From Erythrophleum ivorense (Eukaryota; Streptophyta; Magnoliopsida; Fabales; Fabaceae): a DNA stretch of 64,000 bases. Below the pieces are notes generated by a model. That model saw nothing but the letters and a program-made list of their open reading frames with translations. It ran no database searches and was not told the origin of the DNA. The stretch is taken from positions 54,081,088 through 54,145,087 of the forward strand of contig JAIUCV010000003.1 of the NCBI GenBank assembly GCA_026724425.1. Reading direction: 5' to 3'. Shown here one piece after another: positions 22,148-36,103 of this stretch. How positions within the stretch are numbered: position 1 is the first letter of the stretch; each line of letters begins with the position of its first letter. Made by a program: the position numbers and the translations under genes.

Positions 22148-25100
22148 TGTAACACCATAATTCTAGCTCATCTCATGCCTTTGAATAGTATAATTATCAT
22201 GAAACATATATATAATTCCCATAGAGGAAGCATGACAATTTGGACTTTTATTTGCATTTCGTCATATCTAAAAATCCATTCAGTGTCACATGGACCGACT
22301 ACATCATTACAACTCTTTTGCATCATAATAACATGCCTATAACTCATGGAAACCCAATTGGAAGATGGAATACGAGGTTTCATTCTCAGCCAAAATTGGC
22401 CTCTTTTCTAGACAAACTTTGAAAAATCATAACTAAATCTAGAAAAGTCAAAATCATATAATCTTGGTCATTCTGGAAATCTTAGGATGTTTACTTCACA
22501 CAAAAAATATGTCTTGGTCATAATATTCATAATCTAGGGTGTTTGACATTCAAAATGGTTTGAAGGTCAAACTGAATTCTGGAACTGTCACAGAATTCTG
22601 CAGAAAAATTTGAAAATATCCAATTAATTCCACAAAAATCAAATCCATACAAATGATATCAATATGGAAATATGTGGATGTTAACTAGAGAGAAAAAATA
22701 TCTCCATATCAGTTCATCAAGGCCAAACCCCAGAATTTGATGGAACAATAGTTCTAGTCAGGCAATTTACTAATACTGGGAAGAAACTTCAAAAATTCAT
22801 ATCTTCCTCTCTAGACTGCCAAATGAGGTGCTTCTAGTTGGCACAAGTCACTGTGATTGCCTAGTTTCTTTGTATAAAATTTCATGGCAATTGGACATCA
22901 TTTGGATCTCAGATGATAGAAAACAATTTTGGATCAAATGAATAGTGCAGCAGACCAAATCCATAAAATTTGTCAATTTTAAAAAATCATCAAATATTTT
23001 GTAGACCTCCAAAAATTATGATCTTTAGCTTCCCAAAAATCTCTTAATGATACCTAATTTCATGTCAAATTTCAGATAAAGACTAACTCATTTGGCCAAA
23101 AAGTGATATAGGGTTTTATAATGGTCAAATTTGGCTTCATATGAGGTGCCAAACTTGCCAAATGGTCTTCCCTTGGTGTTGGCACCTTTTGGGCAAGTCT
23201 AAAAGTATATTCAAGACTTGTGTAAGCTGCCCAAATGGTCCCAAATCTCATACATCTCATTTTGGCCATTCAACCCTCACTTATACACATATTCATCAAA
23301 CTTTAAATTCTCATTCTATAGCCTTACATACTCAAAACATGGGCTAGTGGTCATACATCATACTCATACATCTAAACATCACATAATAGCATATTTATAC
23401 ATGTCTCAAGAGTCATAGACCATTTACAACATCATATACATCATATGGTACAATCATGGTCTTAAAGTGGCAAAAGCTAAACATATGATTGCCAATCTCC
23501 TTTCTTTAGTGTTGTTAGCTCCCATTAGCATATCCACTTGGTTCACCTAGCATTTTAGAGCATTGGAGAGGAGGGGATGAGATTTAAAGAATCCTAATAG
23601 CTCATGTCCCATTCAATCACACATAATATGTGCAAAGCAAGCTTTACAAATGCATGCATGGAGAAAGTAAAGGCCATGGACAATTTAAAAGCAAACTTGG
23701 CATGTCAACAACTCATACAAATCATTCAAGAGCTCACCAAGTATTTGGATTGGCCTCACACTTCTCCTCATGGATTTTGGACTTGCCTCACCCATTCTTG
23801 AGCACTTTGGACTCAACCATACTCTTGGGAGCCCACTTTGCTTTTGGGAGACTCTTTGCTTTATCTCAACCAAGCTCAAGAGTTCTTGGCTCATCCTCAC
23901 CCAAAGGAAAAGTTCTTGGCCTCTCCTCACTCAAGTAAACTCATACAAACATCATGGATTCATTTAAAATATAACATGGCATCAAGAGTCATAGCACATA
24001 AAGGCATGCTAACATACTTTTCATAGCTTGAAAATACATATACACACATTCTAAAACAAGCTAAACACACATCCATGCATGAGAGAAGGTGGAGAGAGCT
24101 ACCTTACACACACAATCACACACTTTTTCCTTTGGATTCAAGCCTCCTCTTTTGGCCACACACCCACAAATTGGTGGAGATGGTTTCTCTTGGCCTAGAT
24201 ACAATTTATGAGAGCCAATTAGGTTTATGAAAGACATTCTAAGACTACATAACTTGGTGAAATGCTAGATGACTCTATAAGCTCCATTATGGTCCATATT
24301 GACACCTACTGAAGCAACACCTCTCAAAAAATTTCTAGGCCTCATTCTTTCCTCTCAAATATGATTCTTGACTCCTTTTAAGCCTCTTGGAGTCATCACA
24401 TCATTAAAACAAAAGGCCTAGCACCATGTTGCTTCTTTAAGTCACATTATGGAACCTAAGGCACCAAATCAATTTCTATGAGTTCTAAATTTTTTCCAAG
24501 GCCTCTCTTCATTTTCATTTACTAAATATGACTCAAGAATAGCCTTAGAAAAATTTAAAACTCTCCCTAGCTAGGAGAACCCATCTAGGTCGAGGCTATG
24601 AAGCATATTGAGTTCCATGGAGCTTTCTTTGTTTTCTCAAGGGAAGAAGCATATAGGAAGCCTCTTAGGGATCTTGGGAGCACATTTAAACTCTTACTTA
24701 GGCCTAGGAATCATCATACAAAATCAGATTTTACAAGGTGCAATTGAAACCCTAGAACTTGCATCTTGAAAGCTAATGGTTTTTTGATAATTCCCTTTGC
24801 ATATTCTTTATCTCCACACCCTTTTTCCTTAGATTCATGCTTGGTTGTGCCTAAAATCATCTACTCCTGGGGTTTTCTCAAGTGGGGTTAAATGGTGGAG
24901 AAAGGCACCAAAAATGACAACCATAGGAAGAGAAATTACCTTGTTTTCTTGCTTTTTCTCACTTAAATCTTGTGTTCTTTCAGATCCTCTCTTCAAACCT
25001 GAATTTTCCCCTCAATTTCTCCCCTAAAACAGATTTATAAACTTTATTATAATCATAAGAAACAAAGGAGAATGGAGGAGAAAAGGTTTGGAAGAGAAAG

Positions 25101-25812
25101 AGCATGAAAAACTACTAATTTCCATACCTTAAGCCTTTGATTTCTCCTCCACTTCGCCTTCCTCTTGTGTGCCACTCTCCCTAGGGTTTTTCTTTGGTTT
25201 TGGGCAGAACTTGGTCGTGCATAATGAGGGGAGAAGAAGGGCTCATCATATATATAGGTGGGAGGAAGTTATACTTTTCAAAAATCTCCATTTTGCCCTT
25301 CATTCTTGGCATTTTTGTTTCTCCTTCGTTTTAGCTCCTTTTTGAGAACTGTCTTTTCCATTATAAAATTTAGGTTCCCAATTTAGTAAAATGCATTTGG
25401 AATCACTCAAATTGAAGCTAAAACCTTCCCGAACGAATCAGTCAGTTCGGGTTAACTAACGTTAGAAAATGTCCACCGGAGGGGTTTTAACTGTCCTAGG
25501 GCTTTCTATGGTTTTCAAGGCCTTTGAGAACCTCAAAGAACTCAAAATTTTCATTTAAAAATCCCTCCTGTGTGAATTCCAAAAATTGTCCAAAATTACA
25601 AAAATGCCATTACGTTTCGTAAGTTTTTCGTAAAAAATTGTTTCTTCATTTTAGCTCAGTTTTTCTTTTTTTCTAAGGCTATGATTCTCATTTTTAGGAG
25701 TTTAGAATGCTTCCCAAATTTTTTGGGACCTTAACTACATCATTTTGGGGGACTTCCTTTTATATCCAGTGAGTTCCGTTCGTTAACGAAGAAACTGTAC
25801 ATTACGCTTTTC
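22148..25812 (-). repeat. TGTAA-type LTR, near-complete, copy 1
   Basis: It begins TGTAACACCATAATTC at 22148 and follows the solo LTR block by block to GAAGAAACTGTACATTACG near 25790. It lacks about the last 35 bp, including the ATATTACA end. A 31-bp stretch present in copy 2 (62187-62217) is missing near 22300. In copy 2 everything after 23296 of this LTR is deleted. Confidence 0.65.
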
Positions 25813-26799
25813 ACATTTTGGCCAAATGAGTTAGTCTTGATCTGAGATTTGGCATGCAATTAGGTCTCATTGAGAGCTTTTTGTGAAGTTAAAGATCATA
25901 ATTTTTGGAGGTCTACAGAATATTTGATGATTTTTCAAAATTGGCAATTTTTATAGTTTTGGTCTGTTGCACTATTCATTTGGTTCGAAATTGAATTCTG
26001 TCACACAAGGCTCAAATAATGTCCAATTGTAACAAAATTTTATAAAGAGAAATTATACATTCATAGTGACTTGGGCCAACTAGAAGCACCTCATTTGGAG
26101 GTCCAAAGAGGGAGATATGAATTTTTGAACATTCTATCTAGTATCAGGAATTTTGCTTGACCAGAGGTACTGTTCAATTAAATTATGAGATCTAGGCTTG
26201 ATGAACTGGTTTGGAGCTATTTTTTCCCTCTAGTTAACATCAACAGCTTTCTAGATTAGTATCATTTGCTAGGATTGGATTTTTTTGGAATTAATTGAAT
26301 ATTTTCAAAGTTTTTTGCAGAATTCTATATCAATTCCAAGATGTAGTTTGACCTGTGGACAATTTTGGATGTCAAACATCCTCTGTGATGAATGTCATGG
26401 TCTGTATGTATTTTTAATGTGAATTAGACATCTATAGCTTCCTATAATGACTAAGATTGTATGATTTCAATTTTTCTAGAATTAGTTATGATTTTCCAAA
26501 GTTTGGGCAGAATAGGAAGCAAATCTGGTCAAAATTAAATAAACCCATTTCATGCTCCATTTCAGTTTCTATGAGTTTTTGACATGATAATATGATGCAA
26601 ATGAGTTGTTTTGATGTAACTAAATATGAGAATATAAAGTATGAGCTCACACGGTCTACCTGAGACCAATTACAATTTTTAAGTACGATGTAACGCAAAG
26701 AATGTCAATATTTATTCTCCTTTTTCCTTATACTTCCATGGATAGAATGATGTAAGGCATGTGTACATGATGAGATGAGTTTGAATTTATGGTGTTACA
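25813..26799 (+). repeat. LTR fragment ending GGTGTTACA, copy 1
   Basis: It resumes the reverse orientation with TTTGGCCAAATGAG and ends GGTGTTACA at 26799. It sits directly inside a gypsy pol reading frame that continues at 26800, so the LTR was inserted into, or joined to, an older element. Confidence 0.6.
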
Positions 26800-27958
26800 T
26801 GAGGGGTCGGGCTAGTACTTTTTAAGTTGTGAGACATGGAGAACATTATGGACTTGGTTTAAATTTTGGGGAACGGTTAGTTTGTAAGCCACAGGTCCTA
26901 CTTTATCAAAAATTTAAAAAGGACCTATGTACTTTGGACTGAGCTTTTTACTCTTTATGGACCATCCTATCCTTGTGACTGGAGACACTCTAATAAAGAC
27001 ATGGTCTCCAATTTTAAACTCTAATGCCCGTCTACGTTTATCTACATAACTTTTCTATCTACTCTAGGCTGTTAGTAGTTTCTTTCTGATGGTTTCTATT
27101 TATTTGGAAGTCTGGTCCACTAACTCTGGGCCTATAAGGCTTTGCTCTCTTAGCTCAATCCAACACATCAGAGACCTACACTTCCTCCCATACAATGTCT
27201 CATATGGTGCCATCTGTATACTTGCGTGATAACTATTATTATAGGCAAACTCCACTAGAGGCAAGTATGTATCCCAGTTCCCTTTTATCTCTAAGACATA
27301 TGTCCTCTAGGGTTTGGATGGTTCTTTCTGTTTGTCCATCCGTCTGAGGGTGATAAACTGTGCTAAATCTGAGTCTAGTACTTAAAGCATCTTGTAATGA
27401 TCTCCAAAAATTCGATGTGAATTTGGGATCTCTATCTGACACTATACTCCTAGGCATGCCATGCAGTCTAACTATCTCCCTGATGTATAGTTGGGCTAAT
27501 TTATCTAGGGCATAAGTGGCTTTCATAGGTAAGAAGTGTGCTGACTTTATTAACCTATCTACTATTACCCATATTGCATCATACCCCGATGATGTCCTGG
27601 GTAAACCCATGACAAAATCCATTACTATACTATCCCATTTCCATTCCAGGATATCTAGGGGCTGAAGTAACCCAACTAGTTTTTGGTGTTCCATTTTCAC
27701 TCTTTGACATACTAGACATCAAGAGACATACTCTACTATGTCTGTTTTCATTTTAGGCCACCAGAACATTTTCTTCAAATCTTAATACATTTTATTACTA
27801 CTTAAATGAATGGTATACTTACTTTTATGTGCCTCGTCTAGTATTTTTTCTTTGATTTCTATGTTTCTAGGCACATATAGCCCATCCCTGTATCTAACTA
27901 TGTCATCCTTAGACAGATTGAACTCCTGAATGCTACCGTGGGCTCTAATCTTATTCAA
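26800..27958 (-). pseudogene. Broken Ty3/gypsy pol fragment (integrase), copy 1
   Basis: The minus strand encodes a gypsy integrase from the zinc-binding part (frame-broken, 27720-27950) through the core. The longest open piece is 27239-27700 (153 aa), with DFVMGLPRTSSGYDAIW, IVSDRDPKFTSNFW and YHPQTDGQTERT, which carry the D, D and E core positions. After a frameshift near 27310, NSYHASIQMAPYETLYG is readable near 27200, then LSPKYIGPF and VAYKLTVP near 26900. The frame is cut at a PDPS-like motif by the LTR end at 26799. It is a dead relic, related to but distinct from the intact-looking element in copy 2. Confidence 0.85.
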
Positions 27959-28308
27959 TTTGTAATAGAAATGATTTTAATTTTTATAGAATTAGTTATG
28001 ATTTTTCAAAATTTGTAACAAAAATGGGCAAATTTTGGACGAAAATGAATACATGAATTTTATGCTTCCTTTTGGTTTCCATAAGTTATAGGCCACTTTT
28101 GGTAATGTAAATGAGTTATATCTATGTAATTAAATATGAGAATATGATACATGAGTTCATATGGCCCACAGGACTCCAAAGAAAAATTTTATATGCAACG
28201 CAACGCTAAGAAATGCATTATTTTAATGCCATTTTTCTTACTCTCTGATGAATTGCATGATATGACATGGAAGTAGAATGAAATAAGCTAGAAATATATG
28301 GTGTTACA
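27959..28308 (+). repeat. LTR end fragment (GGTGTTACA), copy 1
   Basis: It joins the gypsy relic near 27959 and ends TATGGTGTTACA at 28308. The blocks TTAGTTATGATTTTTC and AATTAAATATGAGAAT are those that precede the GGTGTTACA end elsewhere. Confidence 0.5.
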
Positions 28309-29750
28309 CATTCCATGGTACCATGATGATGTTTTATGCATTTAAATGATGTTTTATGTGCTTACTTTAGTTTGCTTGAGTGTGGAAAAGCCAAGAACCC
28401 TCTAGTCATGGTGAGAATAAGGCAAGAATCCTTAAAGTTGGTTGAGACAAAGTAAAGAGTCTCCCAAAAGTGAGATTGACTCCCAAGAGTAAGGTTGAAT
28501 CAAAACCTCTTAAAAAAATAAGTGAGGCAAGTCCAAAATCCACAAGTAAATGGGTGAGGCTAATTCACTCACTTGGCAAGTCTATGTATGTTACGTATGA
28601 CTCATTCAAATGCCAAGAATGTTTCTTGAATGCTTACATATGTTAATATGTCCATGCATGCATTTCAAGGCTTGTATTGCATACTTTATGTGTGATTGAA
28701 AGGGAGATGAGCTATTGGGATTCTTTGAATGTCATTCTCTCCTTTCCAATATTTTAACATGCTAGGTAAACCAAGAGAACAAGGTAATTGGAGTCAACAA
28801 CTTGAAAGATAAAAGTATGACATCAAAGGGCATGGATTTTGCTTCTTTAAAGCCATATGAGTGGCAAATGTTGTAACCTATTATTGTATATATCCTATGA
28901 AGTTGTGAACATGTATAATTATGCTAATGTATCATGTACAAATAAGATTTAGGGTTATATGTATAGAAATGTGCATTTTAGACATGTAATGGCTAGACTA
29001 GTTTTATGGAAATATGTGTGTGGCATGGGGTGAGAGTGTGAGTTTCCAAATTTTGGACTTGTACACCTTTGAGACAAGTTTAAAATGTCATTTTGGTGCA
29101 ATCCCACATATTCAAGTGGCCACACAAGCTTGGGAAGCAAATTTGGACACCTTGAGGCTAGTTATGACTATAAAAATGACCAAACTGGAATCCTATAGCA
29201 CAAAATGACCAAATGAATGAATCTTTCCATGAAATTTTGTAGACATGTAGGGCTCATTGAGGTCTTTTTAGGAAGATAAAGTGAAAAAAAAATCAGAGCT
29301 CTATAGAATTAATTATGAATTTTCAAAGTTGGGAAATTTTCTAATTTTAGTTCAGTGCACTATTTATATGGTTAGTTTTGTGTTCTATGTCATCTGATAG
29401 TCAAATAGTGTCTAATGCTTGTAAAATTTTACAAGTATAAACTAGAGGTTATAATATTTCTACGGCCACCAAGATCCCTTCATTTGAAGGTACAAGCAGA
29501 GAGTTATGGATTTTTGAAATTCCATGTCAGTACTAGTAATGCCACTAGGCCTCCAATACTGTTCTATCATAATTCACTTCCTAAATGGACTTGATGTGAT
29601 CTAGAATATTTTTACCTTAGAGCTAACATCTGTAGCTTCTCATATTGACCAAGTTTGCATGATTTGGAATTTTTTAGAATTAGTTATGAATTTCTAAAGT
29701 TTATGACAGTAAGTTGTGACAGTAGCCCAAGCAGCTATGATCTTGTTTGA
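28309..29750 (+). repeat. Divergent LTR relative, reverse orientation
   Basis: It reads as a distant reverse-orientation copy: short repeats with GAGTCTCCCAAAAGTGAG near 28463, GGGATTCTTTGAATG near 28716, then the interior blocks to about 29750. Its copy-2 counterpart lies beyond the window. Confidence 0.45.
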
Positions 29751-30475
29751 AGCTTGAATCTAAGAAGATTGTTAAGGAATTTTGGCTAAGACTTTCTATT
29801 TTATTTTTCCTTTATTTCTACATCAATTTTTGTTCTTGAACTTGATTGATTAAGCTTGTAACTGACTAAGATTGGTGTAATTTGTAATTGATAGCTGGTC
29901 AGATGTCAATTAGGAGAGTAGTTGATGATTAATGGATTGATTTAAGTGCTGAATTTTTCATTGACCTTCAATTATCCATGTATGCAATTAAGGTGTTTGA
30001 TGAAATGCATGTGAAAAATTGTTTGCTTAAATGTCTAATTTAAGGTCTCTTTAGAGTTTAATTGGTTAATTGAACATTCTAAGATGATAATTTAGAGGTT
30101 AAATTGATGGATTAATCATTCAAATTTAGTGTTCATTAATCCTAATGATAAGAATTAATAATTCAATGCGGAGTTGATGTTTTAATTTTATATTAAATTG
30201 TTGATATCTTAAATCTCGTATGGTAACTCAAGACACATTGCTTGAACACAAATAGGGACTCAGACCAAAACCATTGATAATTGAATTAGAATAATAATAG
30301 TGGATATCAAGGGATAAATCTAAAGCTGGTCACATGTTTATTAGTTGTTCTTAATTCAAGTGTTTAAGTAGTAGTTATGAACTTTAATTCAATTTAAATT
30401 TTAGCTAGTTTAATTAATTCAAAACCCCTTCAATTAGGTAGCTTTTAGTTTCTCTTTTACACTTAGAAAACTCAA
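29751..30475. other. Unassigned AT-rich sequence; unit 1 to unit 2 transition
   Basis: From 29917 this repeats the start of the window. No repeat end, target duplication or change of composition marks a junction between units. Confidence 0.5.
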
Positions 30476-31795
30476 TTGAATATTGAAATCTATTTCCAAG
30501 GGAAATAATATAGGTTATGCCACTAGCTACAAATCTTACTCCACCTAACTTATTTGAGGTTGCTCAACACAACTAGTAGTGCACAAGGGTTTACATGACA
30601 TAAACATCATATACATCCATACTTTGATTTTAAATTATACAAAATCCTATTTGATTATCAAAGTTTCATCACTCAAACTCCTTGGCTTCCATTTCTTGCT
30701 CCATGAGACTCACATAAACATGGTTAGACATAAAGTAGGCAAGAGTAAGATTCAAAGAAGCCCAATGGTTTTTTTACCCTTTCAAGCATACATATATGGC
30801 ATATTTTCATATCAAAGAATACAAGCGTGTACTAAATGCTTAGACTATGTATACATAATCACATTTTCAAGTTATATGTACTCATTCAAATCAAACATAG
30901 GCTCTAGGAACTTTTGGCCTAACCTTACCAAATTTCTTTAGGGCTTTCAGATTAGCCTCACTCACTTTTAGGGACTTTTAACTTAGCCTCACTCTCTTTT
31001 GAAACTTTTGACTTTGTTTCACCTATTCTTAGGGACTTTCGGCGTCTCCTCACTTAATCTAAGGGACTTTTGGCATAACCTCACTTATTAAAGCCATCTT
31101 ACATCCAAAATACATTTCCAAAAGCATAATGGTACCAAAAATATTTAATCAATAGCTATAGGAATATCTCATGATTCAATCATACATATAAGCATCCAAG
31201 GACAATCAAACAACCAAGAAATATATATAAGAAAGGATAAAGAGCTACTTTGAAACATGAAACACAAGTTTTTTTCTTGAAGTATACTTTCCCTTCTTGG
31301 CCTCACACACAAACTTAGGAGGAGCTTGATTTGCTTAGCCTAGACACATCAAATACGTCATTGGAACCAATTCTAGTCTCACATAAATTTTATACAACCA
31401 TATTCTAGTTTATGGTATGCTTATGGTTGCATATAAGGCCATAATGAAGCAACTCCTATGATTTATGATCTTGGTTCTAATTTCTCACTCAATTTAAGTC
31501 TTATTACTCTTTTTAAACTTATTAGAGTCATTACAAATTCAACTCCAAGAGCCAACACTAAGTTGTTTCTTTATACCTAGAAAGGAACTTAAACTTCCAT
31601 CTTTCAAACTATGGCTTCTAAATTTAAACCAATGGTTTCTTTGGTGTTTATTATTCATATATAGACTATTTCTATCCTTAGAATCAAAGAATACTCTCCT
31701 TAGGTACCTCTTTGTCCTCTTGGTCGAGACATGCATGTGGTTAAGGAGCCCATGGAGTTTCATTCAATTTCCTAGGGGTTTTGGTATCTATGAAG
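30476..31795 (-). repeat. Divergent LTR fragment, copy 2
   Basis: Counterpart of 560-1880, offset about 29916, with scattered substitutions. It includes the degenerate short tandem repeat at about 30936-31086. Confidence 0.55.
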
Positions 31796-33859
31796 TGTAA
31801 TACCATATCTTTCTAGCCTTCCTCATGCAATTCACATGCTTCACGACATACATTACTTAGAAGTTGTAAGAAAATGGGATATAAATAATGAATTAAATTT
31901 ATGTTACGCTACACATGAAAATTCTATTTGATGTCACATGGGCCATATAAGCACATAGTATACTTTTCCATATTTAATTACATCAATACAACTCCTTTGC
32001 ATCACAAAATCATGCCCACAATTCGTGGAAACCAAAATGAAGTATCAAATGTGGCTATTTAATTTCGGCCAGAATTGGCCCTTTTTCCGATTAAACTTTG
32101 GAAAATCATAACTAATTCTAGAAAAATAGAAATCATACAATCTTAGTCATTATAGAAAGCTATGGATGTCTACTTCATATTAAAAATATGTCTAGACCAT
32201 AACAACAATCACAAAGGATGTTTGACATCCAAAATTTTTCAAAGGTCAAACTGCATTCTGGAACTATCATAGAATTTTGTAGAAAAATTTGAAAATGTCC
32301 AATTAATTCTAAAAAAATACAAACATGGAAATGATACCAATATAGAAAGCTATTGATGTTAGCTAGAGAGGAAAAATATCTCTAGACTAGTTCATCAAGT
32401 CCAGGCCTTGGAATTTAATGGAACAGTAACTCAGGTCGCGAAAAATTTCTGATACTAGATAGAATGTTCAAAAATTCATATCTCCCTCTCTAGACCTCAA
32501 AATTAGGTGCTTCTAATTGTCAAGAGTCTTTGAGAATGTCTATTTTCTCTGTATAAAATTTAATCAAGTCCAATTCATCAAGTCCAGGCCTTGAAATTTA
32601 ATGGAACAGTAACTCAGGTCAGGAAAAATTCTTGATACTAGATAGAATGTTCAAAAATTCATATCTACCTCTCTAGACCTCAAAATGAGGTGCTTCTAAT
32701 TGTCAAGAGTCGATGAGAATGTCTAGTTTCTCTATATAAAATTCTATAGCAATTGAACATCATTTAGGCATTGTGTGATAGAATTCATTTTCGAAGCAAA
32801 TGAATAGTGCATCAGACCAAAACCAGAAAAATGGCCAACTTGGAAAAATTTTCAAATATTCTGTAGACATCAAAAAATTATGATCTTTAGCTTCTCAGAA
32901 AGCTCTTAATGAAACCTAATTGCATACCAAATCTTAGACTAAGAATGACTCATTTGGCCAAAAAGTGATGTAGGGTTCCATTATGGTCATTTTTTGCTCC
33001 ATATGGGATGCCAAAATTGCTAAATGGCTTTCCTTTGGTTTTGGCACCTTTTGGGCAAGTTTAAAAGCACATTTAGGACTTGAATGAGCTGCCCAAATGG
33101 TTCCAAACCCCATGCATCTCATTTTAGCCCACACATATGGACATTACATGAAACTTTCCAAAATGCATACTTTGGCATTACATATCCAATTTCTATTCTA
33201 GGGTTCATACATCATGTTCATACATGTATACATCACATAATATCACAATTACATATGTCTAAGGGGTCATAGACCATATACATCAAAGGGATACATCATA
33301 TGATATAATTATGGTCTTAAAGTGGCAAAACTTGAGTATTTGGTTGTCAATCTTCTTTCTTAAATGTTGTCGGCTCCCATTACCATAGCCACTTGTCCAC
33401 CTAGCATATTAGATCATTGGAGAGGAAGGAATGAGATTCAAAGAATCCCAATAACTCATCTCCCTTTCAATCATACATAATATATGTAAAGCAAGCCTTA
33501 AAAATGCATGCATGGACATAATACAAATCATGAGAATTCAAAAAGCAAGCTTAGCATGTGAACAAGTCATAAAAGACATTCAAGAGCTCACTAAGTGTTT
33601 GGATTGGCCTCACACTTCTTCTCATGGATTTTGGACTCGCCTCACCCATTCTTTGAGAGCTTTGGACCATACTCTTAGGAGCCCACTTTACTTTTGGAAG
33701 ACTCTTTGCTATATCTCAACAAATCTCAAGGGTTCTTGGCTCATCCTCACCATGAGGAAGAGTCCTTGGCCTCTCCACACTCAAGCAAAGTCAAAAAATA
33801 TCATGCATTCATTTGAAACATAACATGGCATCATGAAATCATGGCATATAAACTAGATT
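31796..33859 (-). repeat. TGTAA-type LTR fragment, copy 2
   Basis: Counterpart of 1881-3930, beginning TGTAATACCATA at 31796. By eye the internal region around 32100-32740 differs from copy 1 at about 2-2.5% of bases, well above the gene region. Confidence 0.65.
32395..32746. repeat. Local tandem duplication with 183-bp spacing, copy 2
   Basis: TCAAGTCCAGG starts at 32395 and again at 32578. A partial TCAAGTCCA at 32564 keeps the 169-bp register of copy 1, so copy 2 has 14 extra bases between two TCAAGTCCA words. That is consistent with slippage loss in copy 1. Confidence 0.8.
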
Positions 33860-34059
33860 ATTATTAGAATATTTCAAAATTTTCTAAGTGCAACTAAAAC
33901 CTGACTTACTATAACTTGATTTCTAAAGCTTCTTTTTTAGTTCCAATTGCATATTCTTGTTCCTTATAGTCTAAAACCCTTATTCCTACCTAATTATGAC
34001 TTGAATTCATCCTCTCCCACATGGGCCTAGGTCTAGCTGAAATGCTTATGGAAGAAGCA

Positions 34060-34735
34060 ACCAAGAAGGAGCAAGAAGGACCATGATATCTTACCTTGTA
34101 GTCTCACTATTTCCTTTATCTGGGGTGTAGGTGGCTTTAATGGCTAAGAAATAACTTGACTTGGTTAACTTATCCATTATCACCTATATGGCATCATGCC
34201 TAAATGATGCCCTTGGTAATCCCATGACAAAATCCATAGCTATGCTATCCTATTTTTACTTCGAGATATTTAGGGGCTGAAGTAACTAAGTTGGCTTCTA
34301 GTGTTCTATTAACTCTGTAACATACTACATACTAGGAGACGTACTCAACTATGTTTGTTCTCATTCCAAGCCACTAAAACATTTTCTTTAGATCATGATA
34401 CATTTTATTACTACATAGATGAATGGTGTATTTATTTTTATGTGTCTCTTCTAATATCCTTTCTTTCAATTTTGAATCTCTAAGCACATACAACCTATTC
34501 TTGTACCTTAGTATTCCATCCTTAGATAGATTGAAATCTAAAGTGCTACCCTGGGACATCTGAGCTCTAACTTTTCTGATATACTCATCTACTTGTTGAG
34601 CTTTTTTATCTAATCTCTGAGGTCATTCTCTATTCGGGTTTCACTCATCAATAACTTCTTAGAATGCACCTAACATGAGAGATTCATATCTCTCAATCTC
34701 TCCATGAAATAAAAAGGCAATAAGGATTGGCATTT
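34060..34735 (-). pseudogene. Broken Ty3/gypsy pol fragment, copy 2
   Basis: Counterpart of 4130-4800. The open zinc-binding stretch (34374-34559, 61 aa) is shorter than in copy 1 because of an extra stop or frame change near 34370. Same relic otherwise. Confidence 0.8.
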
Positions 34736-36103
34736 TGTAATATCCAGTTCTTAAAAAACCAGAGAAAACATGAGAAACGTCACGTACAGTTTCTTCGTCA
34801 ACGAACGAAACTCATCGGATACAAAAGGAGGTCCCCTGAAATGATGTAATTAAGGTCTCAAAAAATTTTGGAAGCATTCTAGACTCCTAAAAATGAGAAT
34901 TATAGGCTCAAACGGAAGGAAAAATGGAGCTAGAATGAAGAAACAATTTCTTACAAAACGTAATGGCATTTTTGTAATGTTGAGCAAATTTTGGAATTTA
35001 CATAGGAGGGCTTTCTAAATGAAAGTTTTAAGTTCTTCAGGATTCTCAGAGGCCTTAAAAACCATGGGAAGCCCTGGGACAATTAAATCCCCTTCGGTGG
35101 ACGTTTTTCCAATGTTGGTACACCTAAACTTTGATGGATTCGTTCGGGAAGGTTTTAGCTCTGATTTGAGTGATTCCAAAGATATTTTGTTTAATTGGGA
35201 ACTGAAATTTCATAATGAAAAAGAAGGTTCTAAAAAAGGAGGTAAAATGAAGGAGAAATGAAAATGCCAAGAATAAAGGGAAAAAATGGGAATTTTTGAA
35301 AAAATGCTTCTTCCTCCCTTATAAATAGGTGGCGCCTCACACTCTCCCTGACTTAGCTTCAGATTGTTCTACCTTAAATTAGAAGAAAAGCCCTAGGAGA
35401 GTGGCACACCAAGAGGAGAGGAAAATGAGGAGAAAATCCATGCTTAAGGTGTGTTTCCATGATAGTTTTTCATGCTTTTCTTTATCCACACCTCTTTTCC
35501 TCCCTTCTCCTTTGTTTCATTTGATTAAAATGGAGTTTATAAATTTGATTCAAGGAAGAAATTCAAAGGAAAATTCGGATTTGAAGAGAAGAGCTCAAAG
35601 AACACAAGATTCAAGTAAGAAAAAGTAAGAAAACAAGATAATTTCTCTTCCTATAGTTGTCATCTTTGGTTCCTTTCTTCACCATTTGGCCCCACTTGAG
35701 AAAACCTTAGGAGGAGATGATTTTTAGACAGAACCAAGCATGAAACTAAGGAAAAAGGGTGTGGAGATTAAGAATATGCAAAGGGAATTATCAAAAAACT
35801 ATTAGATTTCAAGATGTAAATTTTAAGATTTTGTGTGCACCTTCCCAAATCTGATTTTATATGATGATTCCTAGGTCTAATTAAGAGTTTAAAAGAGTTC
35901 TTAAGATCCCCAAGATGATCCCCACATGCTTCCTCCTTCAAGAAAACAAAGAGAATTCTAAGGAGGCCAAAAAGGGTCTATGTCTCGACCAAGCAAGGTT
36001 GGGGTAGCTAGGGCGAGTTTTAAATTTTTCTAAGGCCATTCTTGAGTCATTTATGATGAATGAAAATGAGGGGAGGCCTTGGAAAAAATTTAGAACTCAT
36101 AGG
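34736..36103 (+). repeat. TGTAA-type LTR fragment, opposite orientation, copy 2
   Basis: Counterpart of 4806-6180. It keeps the full TGTAATATCC end that is mutated in copy 1, and the TATAAATAGG element near 35320. Confidence 0.65.
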
